Positions 37,199 to 46,239 of a stretch of 64,000 nucleotides of DNA are shown piece by piece; position 1 is the stretch's first letter; each line of letters begins with the position of its first letter. Under the pieces are notes generated by a model. That model was not told where the DNA came from. It saw only the letters and a program-made list of their open reading frames with translations, and did no database searches. Origin of the DNA: Pseudoselenomonas ruminantium (lineage in GTDB: Bacteria > Bacillota > Negativicutes > Selenomonadales > Selenomonadaceae); NCBI GenBank assembly GCA_015058625.1, contig SVCA01000001.1, forward strand, positions 124,001-188,000, in the 5' to 3' direction. Position numbers and translations under genes: made by a program.

Positions 37199-37654
37199 TT
37201 GTATATCGAATATATTACCTTAGGTGCGGTACTGCTGCTCAGTTATCTGGGCCATAATATGACCGTTGTCTATGCCACGGCCATTGTACTCGGGCTGAAA
37301 ATACTCGGGCTGACTACAGCCCTCAATACCCTGGGATCTCAGGGCCTCAACTGGGGCATCATCATTTTAACCGCCGCCATTCTCGTGCCCATTGCCAACG
37401 GCACCATCACCATCAGCCACATGATTGATGCTTTCCGTACCCATGCCGGCGTAATCGCTATCGTGGCAGGACTTCTGGCTGCTGTAGCCGGAGGCAGCGG
37501 CGTAGACCTGCTGAAAAGTACGCCGGATGTTATCCCGGCCCTCATCATCGGCACAATGGCCGGCGTGCTCCTGTTCCACGGCGTTGCCGTTGGCCCGCTG
37601 ATTGCCGGCGGCCTGACCTATTTCATCCTCTGGCTCATGAAATCCTTTACCTGA
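37199..37654 (+). CDS. DUF441 / UPF0756 membrane protein
   Basis: 151 residues, four hydrophobic segments, with the conserved stretch PIANGTITISHMIDAFRTHA and C-terminal GVLLFHGVAVGPLIAGGLTY. TTG start with AAAGGAG 9 nt upstream and TATAAT near 37158. Function unknown. Its 3' end overlaps convergent ruvC by 8 bp. Confidence 0.85.
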   Translation: MYIEYITLGAVLLLSYLGHNMTVVYATAIVLGLKILGLTTALNTLGSQGLNWGIIILTAAILVPIANGTITISHMIDAFRTHAGVIAIVAGLLAAVAGGSGVDLLKSTPDVIPALIIGTMAGVLLFHGVAVGPLIAGGLTYFILWLMKSFT

Positions 37655-38144
37655 TGCCGTTGCGGAAAGCTGCGTTGCCCATGCAATAGGTCGTGCAGAT
37701 AGCCACGGCCAAAGCATCGGCGGTATCGTCAGGCTTGGGCGGCTCGGGCAGATGCAAAAGTTTCGTCACCATGTAAATGACCTGCTTTTTATCGGCCTTG
37801 CCATACCCCGTTACATCCTGCTTAATCTGCATCGGCGTGCGCTCCACGATGGAAATATTGTTTTTCGCCGCCGCGAGCAACACAACACCGCGGGCCTGAC
37901 CTACGGGAATGGCAGTCGTGACATTGCGGTTGAAAAAGAGTTTTTCAATGCCCATAATGTCGGGCTTGTACTCCTTCATCAACGCATCGAGTTCATCGTA
38001 GATTTTAACCAGCCGGTCTTCCATGCGCATTTTAGGCGAGGTGAATACCGAACCGTATTTTATTGGGATAAGACGGCTGCCGCGCGATTCCACCAAACCA
38101 AAACCGCAGATGGCCGTACCGGGGTCAATTCCTAGTGCTAACAT
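37647..38144 (-). CDS. ruvC: Holliday junction resolvase RuvC
   Basis: 165 residues. Acidic catalytic residues in LGIDPGT, GIEKLFF and DDTADALAVAI. Cleaves junctions processed by RuvAB (encoded 9 kb away). Follows yebC, the usual neighbour, with a terminator hairpin in between. Confidence 0.95.
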   Translation of the reverse strand: MLALGIDPGTAICGFGLVESRGSRLIPIKYGSVFTSPKMRMEDRLVKIYDELDALMKEYKPDIMGIEKLFFNRNVTTAIPVGQARGVVLLAAAKNNISIVERTPMQIKQDVTGYGKADKKQVIYMVTKLLHLPEPPKPDDTADALAVAICTTYCMGNAAFRNGIR

Positions 38145-38166
38145 TAATATCCTTTCCTTGATACAG

Positions 38167-38195
38167 AAAATGGGCTCTTACGAGCCCATTTTTTT
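38167..38195. terminator. Intrinsic terminator between yebC and ruvC
   Basis: AAAATGGGCTC-TTAC-GAGCCCATTTTTTT. Confidence 0.8.
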
Positions 38196-38200
38196 ATGCT

Positions 38201-38932
38201 TTAGTCTTCGTCCGTTTCGTAGTTGCTGTATACGTTCTGTACGTCGTCGTTGTCTTCCAGAGCGTCTTCGAGCTTCTGCATCTTTTCGGCATCTTCACCG
38301 GACAGTTTTACGGTGTTTTCCGGAACCATCGTGATTTCAGCGGAAGCCGTTTCGATACCCTTTTCAGCCAGAGCAGCTTCGATGGCGTCAAAAGCATCCG
38401 GTTCAGCGGTGATTTCGAATACATCGCCTTCGTCCTTCATGTCATCTGCGCCAGCTTCAAGCACGATTTCCATGAGTTCGTCTTCGTTGTCGAACACTTC
38501 TTTTTCAACTACGAAAATGGCCTTCTTGTTGAACATCCAGCCTACGCAGCCGTCCTGACCGAGGTTGCCGCCGAATTTGGAGAACAGGTGGCGCACATCA
38601 GCAGCCGTACGGTTGCGGTTATCCGTGAGGATGTCAAGCATAACAGCCGTACCAGCCGGACCGTAACCTTCGTAAGTGAGTTCTTCGTAGTTGCTGCCTT
38701 CAGAAGCGCCGAGGCCCTTCTGGATAGCGCGGTTGATGTTGTCCTTCGGAATATTGTTGGCCTTGGCCTTGGAAAGAGCCAGCTTCAAACGCATATTACC
38801 CGTGGGGTCACCGCCGCCCATGCGTACAGCAATGGTGATTTCACGGCCGATTTTCGTGGTGATACGACCGCGGATAGCGTCGTTGGCGCCCTTTTTACGT
38901 TTAATGTTGGCCCATTTGGAATGTCCTGACAT
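38201..38932 (-). CDS. yebC: YebC/PmpR-family translation/transcription factor
   Basis: 243 residues: GHSKWANIKRKKGANDAIRG at the start, GRITTKIGREITIAVRMGGG, YEGYGPAGTAVMLDILTDNR and FSKFGGNLG. Known as a regulator, and recently as a factor easing ribosome stalls. Confidence 0.95.
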   Translation of the reverse strand: MSGHSKWANIKRKKGANDAIRGRITTKIGREITIAVRMGGGDPTGNMRLKLALSKAKANNIPKDNINRAIQKGLGASEGSNYEELTYEGYGPAGTAVMLDILTDNRNRTAADVRHLFSKFGGNLGQDGCVGWMFNKKAIFVVEKEVFDNEDELMEIVLEAGADDMKDEGDVFEITAEPDAFDAIEAALAEKGIETASAEITMVPENTVKLSGEDAEKMQKLEDALEDNDDVQNVYSNYETDED

Positions 38933-39021
38933 GCAAAATTCGCTCCTTTTGCTTATTTACCCTCATTTGAGGAAAATTTCGTTAATAACTCTAATAGTAT
39001 ACTACGATTCCGCGTTATCGT

Positions 39022-39036
39022 CAAATTGACATGTCA
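39022..39036. repeat. TTGACATGTCAA palindrome after hsdR
   Basis: TTGACATGTCAA just downstream of the hsdR stop, continuing into a half copy. Same family as the element at 183. Confidence 0.6.
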
Positions 39037-39044
39037 ACTCACCC

Positions 39045-42000
39045 TCACTTCTCCCGCAATGGCCGGATTTTTTCAATCAGCTCGATAACAGCGTCTTTGG
39101 CATTGCGATTGTATTTTAACTTGCTGACGCCCTCGTGGTTTTGCTTATAAGCTTCGTAGTCTGTAACGAGGGATATTTTATCGCCCTTCCTAAAGGTATT
39201 TAATATGGCCAGCACATCTTTTTTCTGTGCACACCATTCCTTCGTGAAGCTGTTAATCTGCTGCGCGATAATTTCCTCGATACGGGTTTCAATCACCGTC
39301 ATGGCATCAAGGCCCTTATATTTCAGCGGGTCTTTCTTCATGTCTTCCCAGAAGCCGCCAATGACATCAGCCAGCGCCGGATTCGTTTCACGGAGTTTTT
39401 CGATATGCCCATCAATAGCGGTATCTTCAATAGGCTCTACAATAAGCTCATCTTCCCCAGGCATATAGTTCTGAATCAACGACACGATATAACGGTAGTC
39501 AATGGTCACGCTACGGATATTCTCAATCTCATAGCCGATATCCACCACCACAGGCTCCTCATCACTCGTCGGCGTTTTCAGTTCTTCAATGACATTATGA
39601 TACTTGCCGCCGTATTCTGTCAGACTCTCCTTCACAATGCCATAATCGCTGAACTCCTTGTCCTCCCATTCCTGATAAACCTGAATTTCACCACTGAGGC
39701 GGTCAACTTTCTGAAAGGCCTTGGCAAATTTCTGCATGGCACTGCGGTCGTCCATAATTGTTTCCACAGCTTCGGGCGTTGCCGCAATGCTTTTGAGCTC
39801 TGCCAGTGCTTCCTGAAACTCCTTTTCGATTTCCGCAAAGGTCGGAGCGCTGACTTCCTTCGTGCCACCGTTGCTATACAGGAGCAAAGCACCATCCACA
39901 GCAGTCTGGTACTGCGCCGACCGCTGAAAAATCACCACCATGCCATAGCGTTTACTCTTGTCAAAAATGCGGTTGGTGCGGCTGAATGCCTGAATGATAT
40001 TCTGCGGGGCCATCGGCGGGCGGTCTACAAAGAGAATAGCGCAGGGCGGCGCATCAAAACCGGTCAGCAGGCGGTCAACCACAATGACAATATCCAACTG
40101 TTCTTTCCGCTGTTTATAACGCCCCTTCTTCCGGGCCAAACGGTCATTGAGATTGGTGTTGTAGGCCTGCAAACTGTCCAGCGCGAATTTCGTGCCAAAC
40201 ATTTCGTTGTAATCAGCCAAAGATTCCTTCATGGCCTGCTGATTGGCAAGCGAATCTTCGTCGTTTTCCGTCACCGTATAGGTAATGGCAATTTTGGGGA
40301 AATCTACGCACTTTTCCCGAATGGAAGCCGACACATTGCCCTCTGCAATGAACTCCTTGAACAGCTGATAATACCGTTGGGCAATCTCAATGGAAGGCAC
40401 AGTAAGAATCGCCTCATAGGCCTCCCCTTGAGGAGCATTCAGTCGGAACTTTCCTGCCGCCTTGTTGATGATGTACTTCACTACACCACGACGATGGTTG
40501 TCATTGTCATAAATATCCGTGCCCACATTCTTGTAATAAGCGGCGAAAACCTTTTCCTCCAGCTTGTCCGGCTCCATATTGGCCAGTTCATCAGCACTGG
40601 CCACCTGCAATTTCTCGCCAAGTTCCAGCAGTTGGTCATGGGACACAGAATCCTTGTAATCAATCTGGAACCCCAGAACGGCATTATTATGCAAGGCCTC
40701 CTTAATGGTGTAATTGTGCAGACAGGGGCCATACAGCGCTTCCGTGGTGCGGGCCAAATCCCCTTTGCGCTGGCGCTTGTTCTCGTCAAAAATCGGCGTA
40801 CCGGTAAAACCGTACCACAGGGAATTACTAAAGAACTTCTGTAACTCCCGCTGGGTTTCCGGCGTAACCGTGCGATGACATTCATCCACCACAAAGGCAA
40901 TGCACATGCCATGGAGACGCTTGGCCGTAGCGGAATCCTTCTTTGCTTCGCTATTGTAGCGCTTCATGATAATCTGCATCTTTTGGATGGTGGTGACAAT
41001 CACCACGCGGTCTTTGTTTTTGAGTTTTTGCAGCAGGTCATGGACATTATCGGTTTCGTCCACATCAATGATGTCATTTTCCGCATAGGCCTTGAAAGAA
41101 ATCGAAGTCTGCTGGTCGAGGTCTTTGCGGTCAATCAGGAAAATGGTCTTGTCGATACCCGGAATCAAAATAAGATTCTTGGCCACCGTGTAGGAGGTTA
41201 ACGTCTTGCCGGAACCCGTCGTATGCCAGACAAAGCCCGACTCCTGCCGCGGGGAGGACTGCTTGACGGCTTCAATGGCATGCACCTGATAGGGCCGTAG
41301 CAAAATCAGCTTATGCCGCTCCGCATCCACCACACTGTAATGGCCCACCATCTCATGCGCTTCAGGAATCCGCAAAACTTCCTTGGCAAATTCCAGATAG
41401 TTTTCCACCGGCTCATTGTTCTTGTTAACCCATGCAGTCAAAAAACGCTCATTGAGGTTTGAGCCGGTATCGGCGGAAATATAGCGGGTGTTGCTGCCAT
41501 TGCTGATGACAAACATCTGCACCATGCCAAACAGCCCACGGAACTTCCCTTCCAGACTGTATTTCTTTATCTGACGGAACGCATCCATATAAGGATGGTC
41601 CTGGTTCTTGAGTTCAATATGAATCATCGGCAGGCCGTTAATCAGCAAAGTCACATCAAAGCGGCGCTCACGGTCATCCTCATCCTGCTTGTCAGAAACG
41701 AACTGGTTGATGACCTCATAAGATGACCGCCCTCCTGCAATTTCCCGATTGCTAACCGCCATCAAATGAATCGTCCCTTTGGCCGCGTCTTCACGCGTCA
41801 AAGGGATAACCGCTTCACCATTCTCCCCTGCCAGCCACAAAGCCGCCTTGTAAGGAGTCTTGGCCACATCCAGCATATATTCCCGAATCTGATGAAATTC
41901 GGCATCAGTTACAGGCTCCCCATCGAGCACAGCAATATTGTTCTGATTCAGCTTCGCCCGGAAATTGGCCCAAAGGGATTCCTCGTCTACAATATCCTTG

Positions 42001-42077
42001 CGATAAGTCCATTGGGAAACATCTCCCGTGAGCTGCTTAATCAGCGCCCATTCCATCGACACTTCACTTTGTGCCAT
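39045..42077 (-). CDS. hsdR: Type I restriction enzyme, R subunit
   Basis: 1010 residues from ATG 42077 (GGAGG 8 nt upstream). N-terminal nuclease with FDVTLLINGLPMIHIELKN (PD-(D/E)XK), helicase motifs TTGSGKT, DECHR, GFTGTPI and QAFSRTNR, and a C-terminal helical part that holds the motor on HsdM/HsdS. Translocates and cuts DNA lacking the host methylation mark. Last gene of the hsd cluster. Confidence 0.96.
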   Translation of the reverse strand: MAQSEVSMEWALIKQLTGDVSQWTYRKDIVDEESLWANFRAKLNQNNIAVLDGEPVTDAEFHQIREYMLDVAKTPYKAALWLAGENGEAVIPLTREDAAKGTIHLMAVSNREIAGGRSSYEVINQFVSDKQDEDDRERRFDVTLLINGLPMIHIELKNQDHPYMDAFRQIKKYSLEGKFRGLFGMVQMFVISNGSNTRYISADTGSNLNERFLTAWVNKNNEPVENYLEFAKEVLRIPEAHEMVGHYSVVDAERHKLILLRPYQVHAIEAVKQSSPRQESGFVWHTTGSGKTLTSYTVAKNLILIPGIDKTIFLIDRKDLDQQTSISFKAYAENDIIDVDETDNVHDLLQKLKNKDRVVIVTTIQKMQIIMKRYNSEAKKDSATAKRLHGMCIAFVVDECHRTVTPETQRELQKFFSNSLWYGFTGTPIFDENKRQRKGDLARTTEALYGPCLHNYTIKEALHNNAVLGFQIDYKDSVSHDQLLELGEKLQVASADELANMEPDKLEEKVFAAYYKNVGTDIYDNDNHRRGVVKYIINKAAGKFRLNAPQGEAYEAILTVPSIEIAQRYYQLFKEFIAEGNVSASIREKCVDFPKIAITYTVTENDEDSLANQQAMKESLADYNEMFGTKFALDSLQAYNTNLNDRLARKKGRYKQRKEQLDIVIVVDRLLTGFDAPPCAILFVDRPPMAPQNIIQAFSRTNRIFDKSKRYGMVVIFQRSAQYQTAVDGALLLYSNGGTKEVSAPTFAEIEKEFQEALAELKSIAATPEAVETIMDDRSAMQKFAKAFQKVDRLSGEIQVYQEWEDKEFSDYGIVKESLTEYGGKYHNVIEELKTPTSDEEPVVVDIGYEIENIRSVTIDYRYIVSLIQNYMPGEDELIVEPIEDTAIDGHIEKLRETNPALADVIGGFWEDMKKDPLKYKGLDAMTVIETRIEEIIAQQINSFTKEWCAQKKDVLAILNTFRKGDKISLVTDYEAYKQNHEGVSKLKYNRNAKDAVIELIEKIRPLREK

Positions 42078-42097
42078 GCTCAATTCCTCCTGCTATG

Positions 42098-43111
42098 TTA
42101 TTCTTCTTTCGCCAGAGGAAGCTCCTGCAAGCGCAGTTCCTTTTTCAATTCTTCCTCGGTGGGCATATACGGCATATACTTTGACGCATAAATATGGGTG
42201 CTGTTGTCGCTCCCCATCGTATACTTCACTACGGCCTCATTCTTCTCCGCGCAAAGGACAATACCAATAGGCTCATTGTCGCCTTCATTGCGCATATTGG
42301 CCTTGTAATAATTCACATACATCTGCATCTGACCAATATCCTGATGTTTAACCTTGCCTAGCTTCAAATCAATAAGGACAAAGCATTTGAGAATGTAGTT
42401 ATAGAACACAAGGTCAATATAGAAATCATCGCCGTCAAGCGAAATACGCTTCTGTCTAGCCACAAAGGAAAAGCCACGCCCCAGCTCCAGTAGGAACTGT
42501 TGCAAATGCTCAATAATCCCCTGTTCAATATCCCGCTCATAGAACTCTGGGGAAGGCTTCAGTTCCAGAAACTCCAACACATAAGGGTCACGAATAAAAT
42601 CGCGATAAGGTGCCATTCCCTTATCCGTCGCTGTCTGTGGTAGTCTTTCGGTTGTCTTTTGCTGAGAAACCGTGCGCTGATAGGCAAAGGTCGTAATCTG
42701 TCGCTCCAGTTCCCGACTGCTCCATCCTGCGGCAGCACATTCTTCGGCATAAAACTCCCTAGCCTTGGAATCCGCTACCCGCATTAGCATACGATAATGT
42801 GTCCAGCTCAAATTGCTACGCAGTGCGTAGCAATTTGGAAAGCAACGATAAAACTGCCGCATATTCCGCAAATTGGCATAGGAATAACCTTTGCCAAATT
42901 CAGCCGTCAACTTATCGGAAACTTGTTGCAATACACCCTTGCCATATTCCGCCTGCTTACCATCACAGGCCTTATCCAACTGTTGACCAATTTCCCAATA
43001 TATCTGCACCATGCCAGCATTTACGGTCTGTTGTACCTTATGCTGTACATGGATTATACTTTGTCTGATTTCGCTGTAAATATCCTGCGATACTTTCTCG
43101 ACTTCATTCAT
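42098..43111 (-). CDS. DUF1016 (YhcG-type) PDDEXK nuclease
   Basis: 337 residues. N-terminal winged-helix-like domain (YWEIGQQLDKACDGKQAEYG, YANLRNMRQFYRCFP) and C-terminal nuclease domain with DFYIDLVFYNYILKCFVLIDLKLG, a PD-(D/E)XK pattern. It sits between hsdS and hsdR in the same orientation, a place where DUF1016 genes are often found. Its role in restriction is not established. Confidence 0.88.
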   Translation of the reverse strand: MNEVEKVSQDIYSEIRQSIIHVQHKVQQTVNAGMVQIYWEIGQQLDKACDGKQAEYGKGVLQQVSDKLTAEFGKGYSYANLRNMRQFYRCFPNCYALRSNLSWTHYRMLMRVADSKAREFYAEECAAAGWSSRELERQITTFAYQRTVSQQKTTERLPQTATDKGMAPYRDFIRDPYVLEFLELKPSPEFYERDIEQGIIEHLQQFLLELGRGFSFVARQKRISLDGDDFYIDLVFYNYILKCFVLIDLKLGKVKHQDIGQMQMYVNYYKANMRNEGDNEPIGIVLCAEKNEAVVKYTMGSDNSTHIYASKYMPYMPTEEELKKELRLQELPLAKEE

Positions 43112-43132
43112 TCCTATTCACCCCCAACGCCT

Positions 43133-44302
43133 TTATTTCTCAGGAAACATATTTTGCAACATATATTTCTTGATTTCTTTTAAGGTCTCATGCTTACGCT
43201 GATGAAGGGTGATAAGGTTGTCTAAATTAGTAAAGACCGCTTCAACCTTTTCCTGCTCCTTTATGTTTGGCGTAGGTATTTTCATATCAGCTATCATTTC
43301 CATACGCACCGAATCAACCGAGGTTTTTGCCGTCATTGACATAACCCGATTATAAAACAGCTTCGAGAATACATGATAGAAATATTTAGCATTTAACGCA
43401 TCTGTGAAGTCATACATCCTATAGCAGCGCTGATGAAGGTCGTATTTGCCATTCACATAATGAAATACCTTCCCCGTTCCCACTCCATCTCCAACAGTAA
43501 GAACAGCCTCTTCATCATACAAGTATTTTGTACTTCTTTCAATTATTGGCGAACGAACATAGAAAGGGTATTCACCATCATCTACTTTGTCTTGAGTATT
43601 ACTCTTCCCCGTAGAAATTGAACACATGTCTGAAATCTTTCGCTGTTCCCAATCGTCAGTGAACCCAGCAAAGCGAATCTCTGGAACTTTTTCTCCTTTT
43701 TTCGGAAACATTTTTTGAAGCATATACTTCTTTACTTTTTGCAGTTCATCACACTTACGCTGATGAAGGGCGATAAGGTAGTCAAGGCTCTTGAACTGAT
43801 GGCTTATCTGCCGTTGTTCCTCATAGCTGGGATATGGCAAGTTAATCTTGGCTAGGTCTGAGTTATGCAAATGGACAACTGACTTGCCCTGTGCCATCTT
43901 CGCCATATCGCTGTGAGGCTTGCCGTTTGATATGCTTATGGCGAGAAAGGCAGAATCAAGCTCCTGCGGTGGTGTGATGATATTCAAGTCACCACCAAGT
44001 ATAACCCCAGGCTGGTCAACAACAGAAGCAACGGAAATATCTTCTGCCGTTTCTCCAGAAGCAGGAACTATCACTTCCCCACCATTGCTGAATACAGAGT
44101 TAGATTTCTCACTGGCGAATGTGTCAACATCGCTGATGACTGTTTCATATTTCGTATACAATCTACCATAAAGAATTATTGGTGTTCCATCTTCTTGCAA
44201 ATCGGACTTTGAATATCCTGACCCTTTTGAGAAGCTGACAATATCTCCCAACTTCCGCTGTTCCCAATCATCCGTAAATCCCTTAAATCGCAATTTAGGC
44301 AT
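43133..44302 (-). CDS. hsdS: Type I restriction enzyme, S (specificity) subunit
   Basis: 389 residues from ATG 44302. Two target-recognition domains, each opened by the same phrase GFTDDWEQRK (starting near residues 7 and 212) and each closed by a LHQRK...KKYMLQ(K/N)MFP helix. The duplicated DNA segments could allow recombination that swaps recognition domains. Together with HsdM it sets the DNA site; the site itself cannot be predicted here. Confidence 0.93.
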   Translation of the reverse strand: MPKLRFKGFTDDWEQRKLGDIVSFSKGSGYSKSDLQEDGTPIILYGRLYTKYETVISDVDTFASEKSNSVFSNGGEVIVPASGETAEDISVASVVDQPGVILGGDLNIITPPQELDSAFLAISISNGKPHSDMAKMAQGKSVVHLHNSDLAKINLPYPSYEEQRQISHQFKSLDYLIALHQRKCDELQKVKKYMLQKMFPKKGEKVPEIRFAGFTDDWEQRKISDMCSISTGKSNTQDKVDDGEYPFYVRSPIIERSTKYLYDEEAVLTVGDGVGTGKVFHYVNGKYDLHQRCYRMYDFTDALNAKYFYHVFSKLFYNRVMSMTAKTSVDSVRMEMIADMKIPTPNIKEQEKVEAVFTNLDNLITLHQRKHETLKEIKKYMLQNMFPEK

Positions 44303-44335
44303 ACGCATCCCTCATCATTCATCATTATTCGTCTT

Positions 44336-44384
44336 TGACTTGACAAGTCAAAATCGCCTGTTTGACTTGTCAAAAGTCAAATGT
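44336..44384. repeat. TTGAC palindrome cluster between hsdS and a Fic remnant
   Basis: TTGACAAGTCAA-like, TTTGACTTGTCAAAAG and half copies in 49 nt, the densest group of this repeat family in the window. Confidence 0.65.
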
Positions 44385-44408
44385 CAATCGCGCTGACCTA
44401 AAATTCCG

Positions 44409-44588
44409 TCAGTCAGCGTCATTGACCACAAAGCGATATTTCCCTTTTCCTAAGCCGTGTACGCTTTCCAGCAACCCTAAAGCCTGCATTTTCTTTATCA
44501 AGTCTGTTGTAGGACGAGCCGTGATTGGTAATACACTCACCACATCACCACGTCCAAATATCTTTTCTTTGCCAAAAGCCTTATACCA
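44409..44588 (-). pseudogene. C-terminal winged-helix remnant of a Fic-family protein
   Basis: Reads WYKAFGKEKIFGRGDVVSV, then ITARPTTDLIKKMQALGLLE and GKGKYRFVVNDAD, the usual C-terminal DNA-binding part of Fic/DOC AMP-transferase proteins. No Fic catalytic motif (HxFx) is present, and a stop lies directly upstream. It lies only 7 nt below the hsdM stop. Confidence 0.6.
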
Positions 44589-44595
44589 CTAAATT

Positions 44596-46209
44596 TCAGC
44601 CCTCCTGCAATACCTTAATGAAGTCTGCCAGAGCTTCTTCCGTTTCCTTATCCTGACATGTCAAATTATTTGACATGTCAAGCAGCTCATGCGTTGCCTG
44701 CTTAATGTCAAGGTCAATCGCCTTGATATTGGCGCAGACAGCTTTAAGGTCAACTTCCGGTTCGGGTTCACTGGTATCCACATAGCGGGGAATATTGAGG
44801 TTGTAGTCATTTTCCTTGATTTCTTCAAATGTGGCCAGATGCGCGAACTTGTCCACATCCTTGCGCTCATCATAAGCCGCCATAATCTTGTCGATATGCT
44901 CCGCATCCATAAAGTTCTGCGCCTTTTCCTTGCGGAACTCTTTTGACGCGTCAATAAAGAGCACATCACGGCTCACATGGTCTTTTTTCAGCACGATAAT
45001 GCAGGTCGGTATGCCCGTATTGAAGAAAATCCCCGCAGGCAGACCGATAACCGCATAGATATTGCCATCTTCCAGCAGGTGTTTGCGGATTGTCCCCTCC
45101 GCAGCCCCGCGGAACAGAACGCCATGCGGCAGGATAATCCCCATTGTGCCGTTTTCTTTCAGATGATAGAAGCCATGAAGCAGGAAGGCAAAATCAGCCT
45201 TTGACTTCGGCGCCAGCTTTTCATAACGCTGGAAACGCGGGTCAGTCAAGAAACCTGCCGCCGCGCTCCAATGCTGACTGTATGGAGGATTCATCACGGT
45301 AGCATCATAGTTCGTCGGCTCCTCCGTGGGCCAGTCAGCCCCCAAGGTATCGCCATTGCGAAAATGCTGATACTGGAAGGGCACATTATGCAGAATCATA
45401 TTCATACGGGCCAAGTTGTAGGTGGTATGCGAGATTTCCTGCCCGAAGAACTGAATACCATTGCGGCAGTCCTCGTTGATAAACGCGCGGGCATGTAAAA
45501 GCAGGGAACCTGAACCCATGCACGGGTCATAAATGGAAAAAGCCGGCTCCCCTTCCTTGCCTTTGGTCACAATACGGGTGATAAGTTCCGAAACAGCCTG
45601 CGGGGTATAGAACTCCCCGGCCTTTTTCCCGGACCCCGCCGCAAACTGACCAATCAGATATTCATAAGCATCACCGAGCGCATCCGCGCCATACTGCGTA
45701 AAGTCAATATGAGCCAACTCCTTCATCACATCCGAAAGCATCGCATTGCGCTTTGCCGGGGTAGTGCCAAGGCTTTTGGAGTCAATATCAAAATCCTCGA
45801 ACAAATCCTCATAGAGCTTCTGCCCACGAATAGCCTCGCCGCCCTGCTCAATATCCCGCATAGCCTGACGCAGATGGTCGGTAGTAAAGGTTTTGTTGTT
45901 GATTTCATTGTATAACGCCGTAAAGGTATACTGCGGCTCAATCGCAAAGCTGTAATTTTCCTCCAGCTCAGCTTTTAAGTCATCCCAATCCTCACTTTGA
46001 CGGGCTTCCTCATACAACTGCTGCGCTTCATCAAGACTTTCCGGTTGGCGGTCTTCCAACAAGTCAACTACCGTATAAAGCTGACGGTCAGACAGATACT
46101 TGTAGAAAATCATGCCCAGAAGATAATCCTTATATTCGTCCGCGCTCATCGTACTGCGCATAACATTAGCGGCGTTCCATAACGCCTGATTCAATTCCTG
46201 TGATGCCAT
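44596..46209 (-). CDS. hsdM: Type I restriction enzyme, M (methyltransferase) subunit
   Basis: 537 residues: SAM site DPCMGSGSLL, catalytic NPPY, preceded by GEFYTPQAVSELI. Methylates adenine at the site chosen by HsdS. The N-terminal helical domain (LWNAANVMR) is complete. Near the C-terminus codons for LLDMSNNLTCQDKE are made of a double TTGACATGTCA palindrome (44657-44684), so a repeat unit sits inside the gene. First hsd gene. Confidence 0.95.
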   Translation of the reverse strand: MASQELNQALWNAANVMRSTMSADEYKDYLLGMIFYKYLSDRQLYTVVDLLEDRQPESLDEAQQLYEEARQSEDWDDLKAELEENYSFAIEPQYTFTALYNEINNKTFTTDHLRQAMRDIEQGGEAIRGQKLYEDLFEDFDIDSKSLGTTPAKRNAMLSDVMKELAHIDFTQYGADALGDAYEYLIGQFAAGSGKKAGEFYTPQAVSELITRIVTKGKEGEPAFSIYDPCMGSGSLLLHARAFINEDCRNGIQFFGQEISHTTYNLARMNMILHNVPFQYQHFRNGDTLGADWPTEEPTNYDATVMNPPYSQHWSAAAGFLTDPRFQRYEKLAPKSKADFAFLLHGFYHLKENGTMGIILPHGVLFRGAAEGTIRKHLLEDGNIYAVIGLPAGIFFNTGIPTCIIVLKKDHVSRDVLFIDASKEFRKEKAQNFMDAEHIDKIMAAYDERKDVDKFAHLATFEEIKENDYNLNIPRYVDTSEPEPEVDLKAVCANIKAIDLDIKQATHELLDMSNNLTCQDKETEEALADFIKVLQEG

Positions 46210-46239
46210 ATAAACATGTCCTCCATATTTTAATATTTG

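Noticed and set aside
39405-40844. 479-codon open frame on the plus strand
   Set aside because: Antisense of hsdR, whose helicase motifs are unambiguous.
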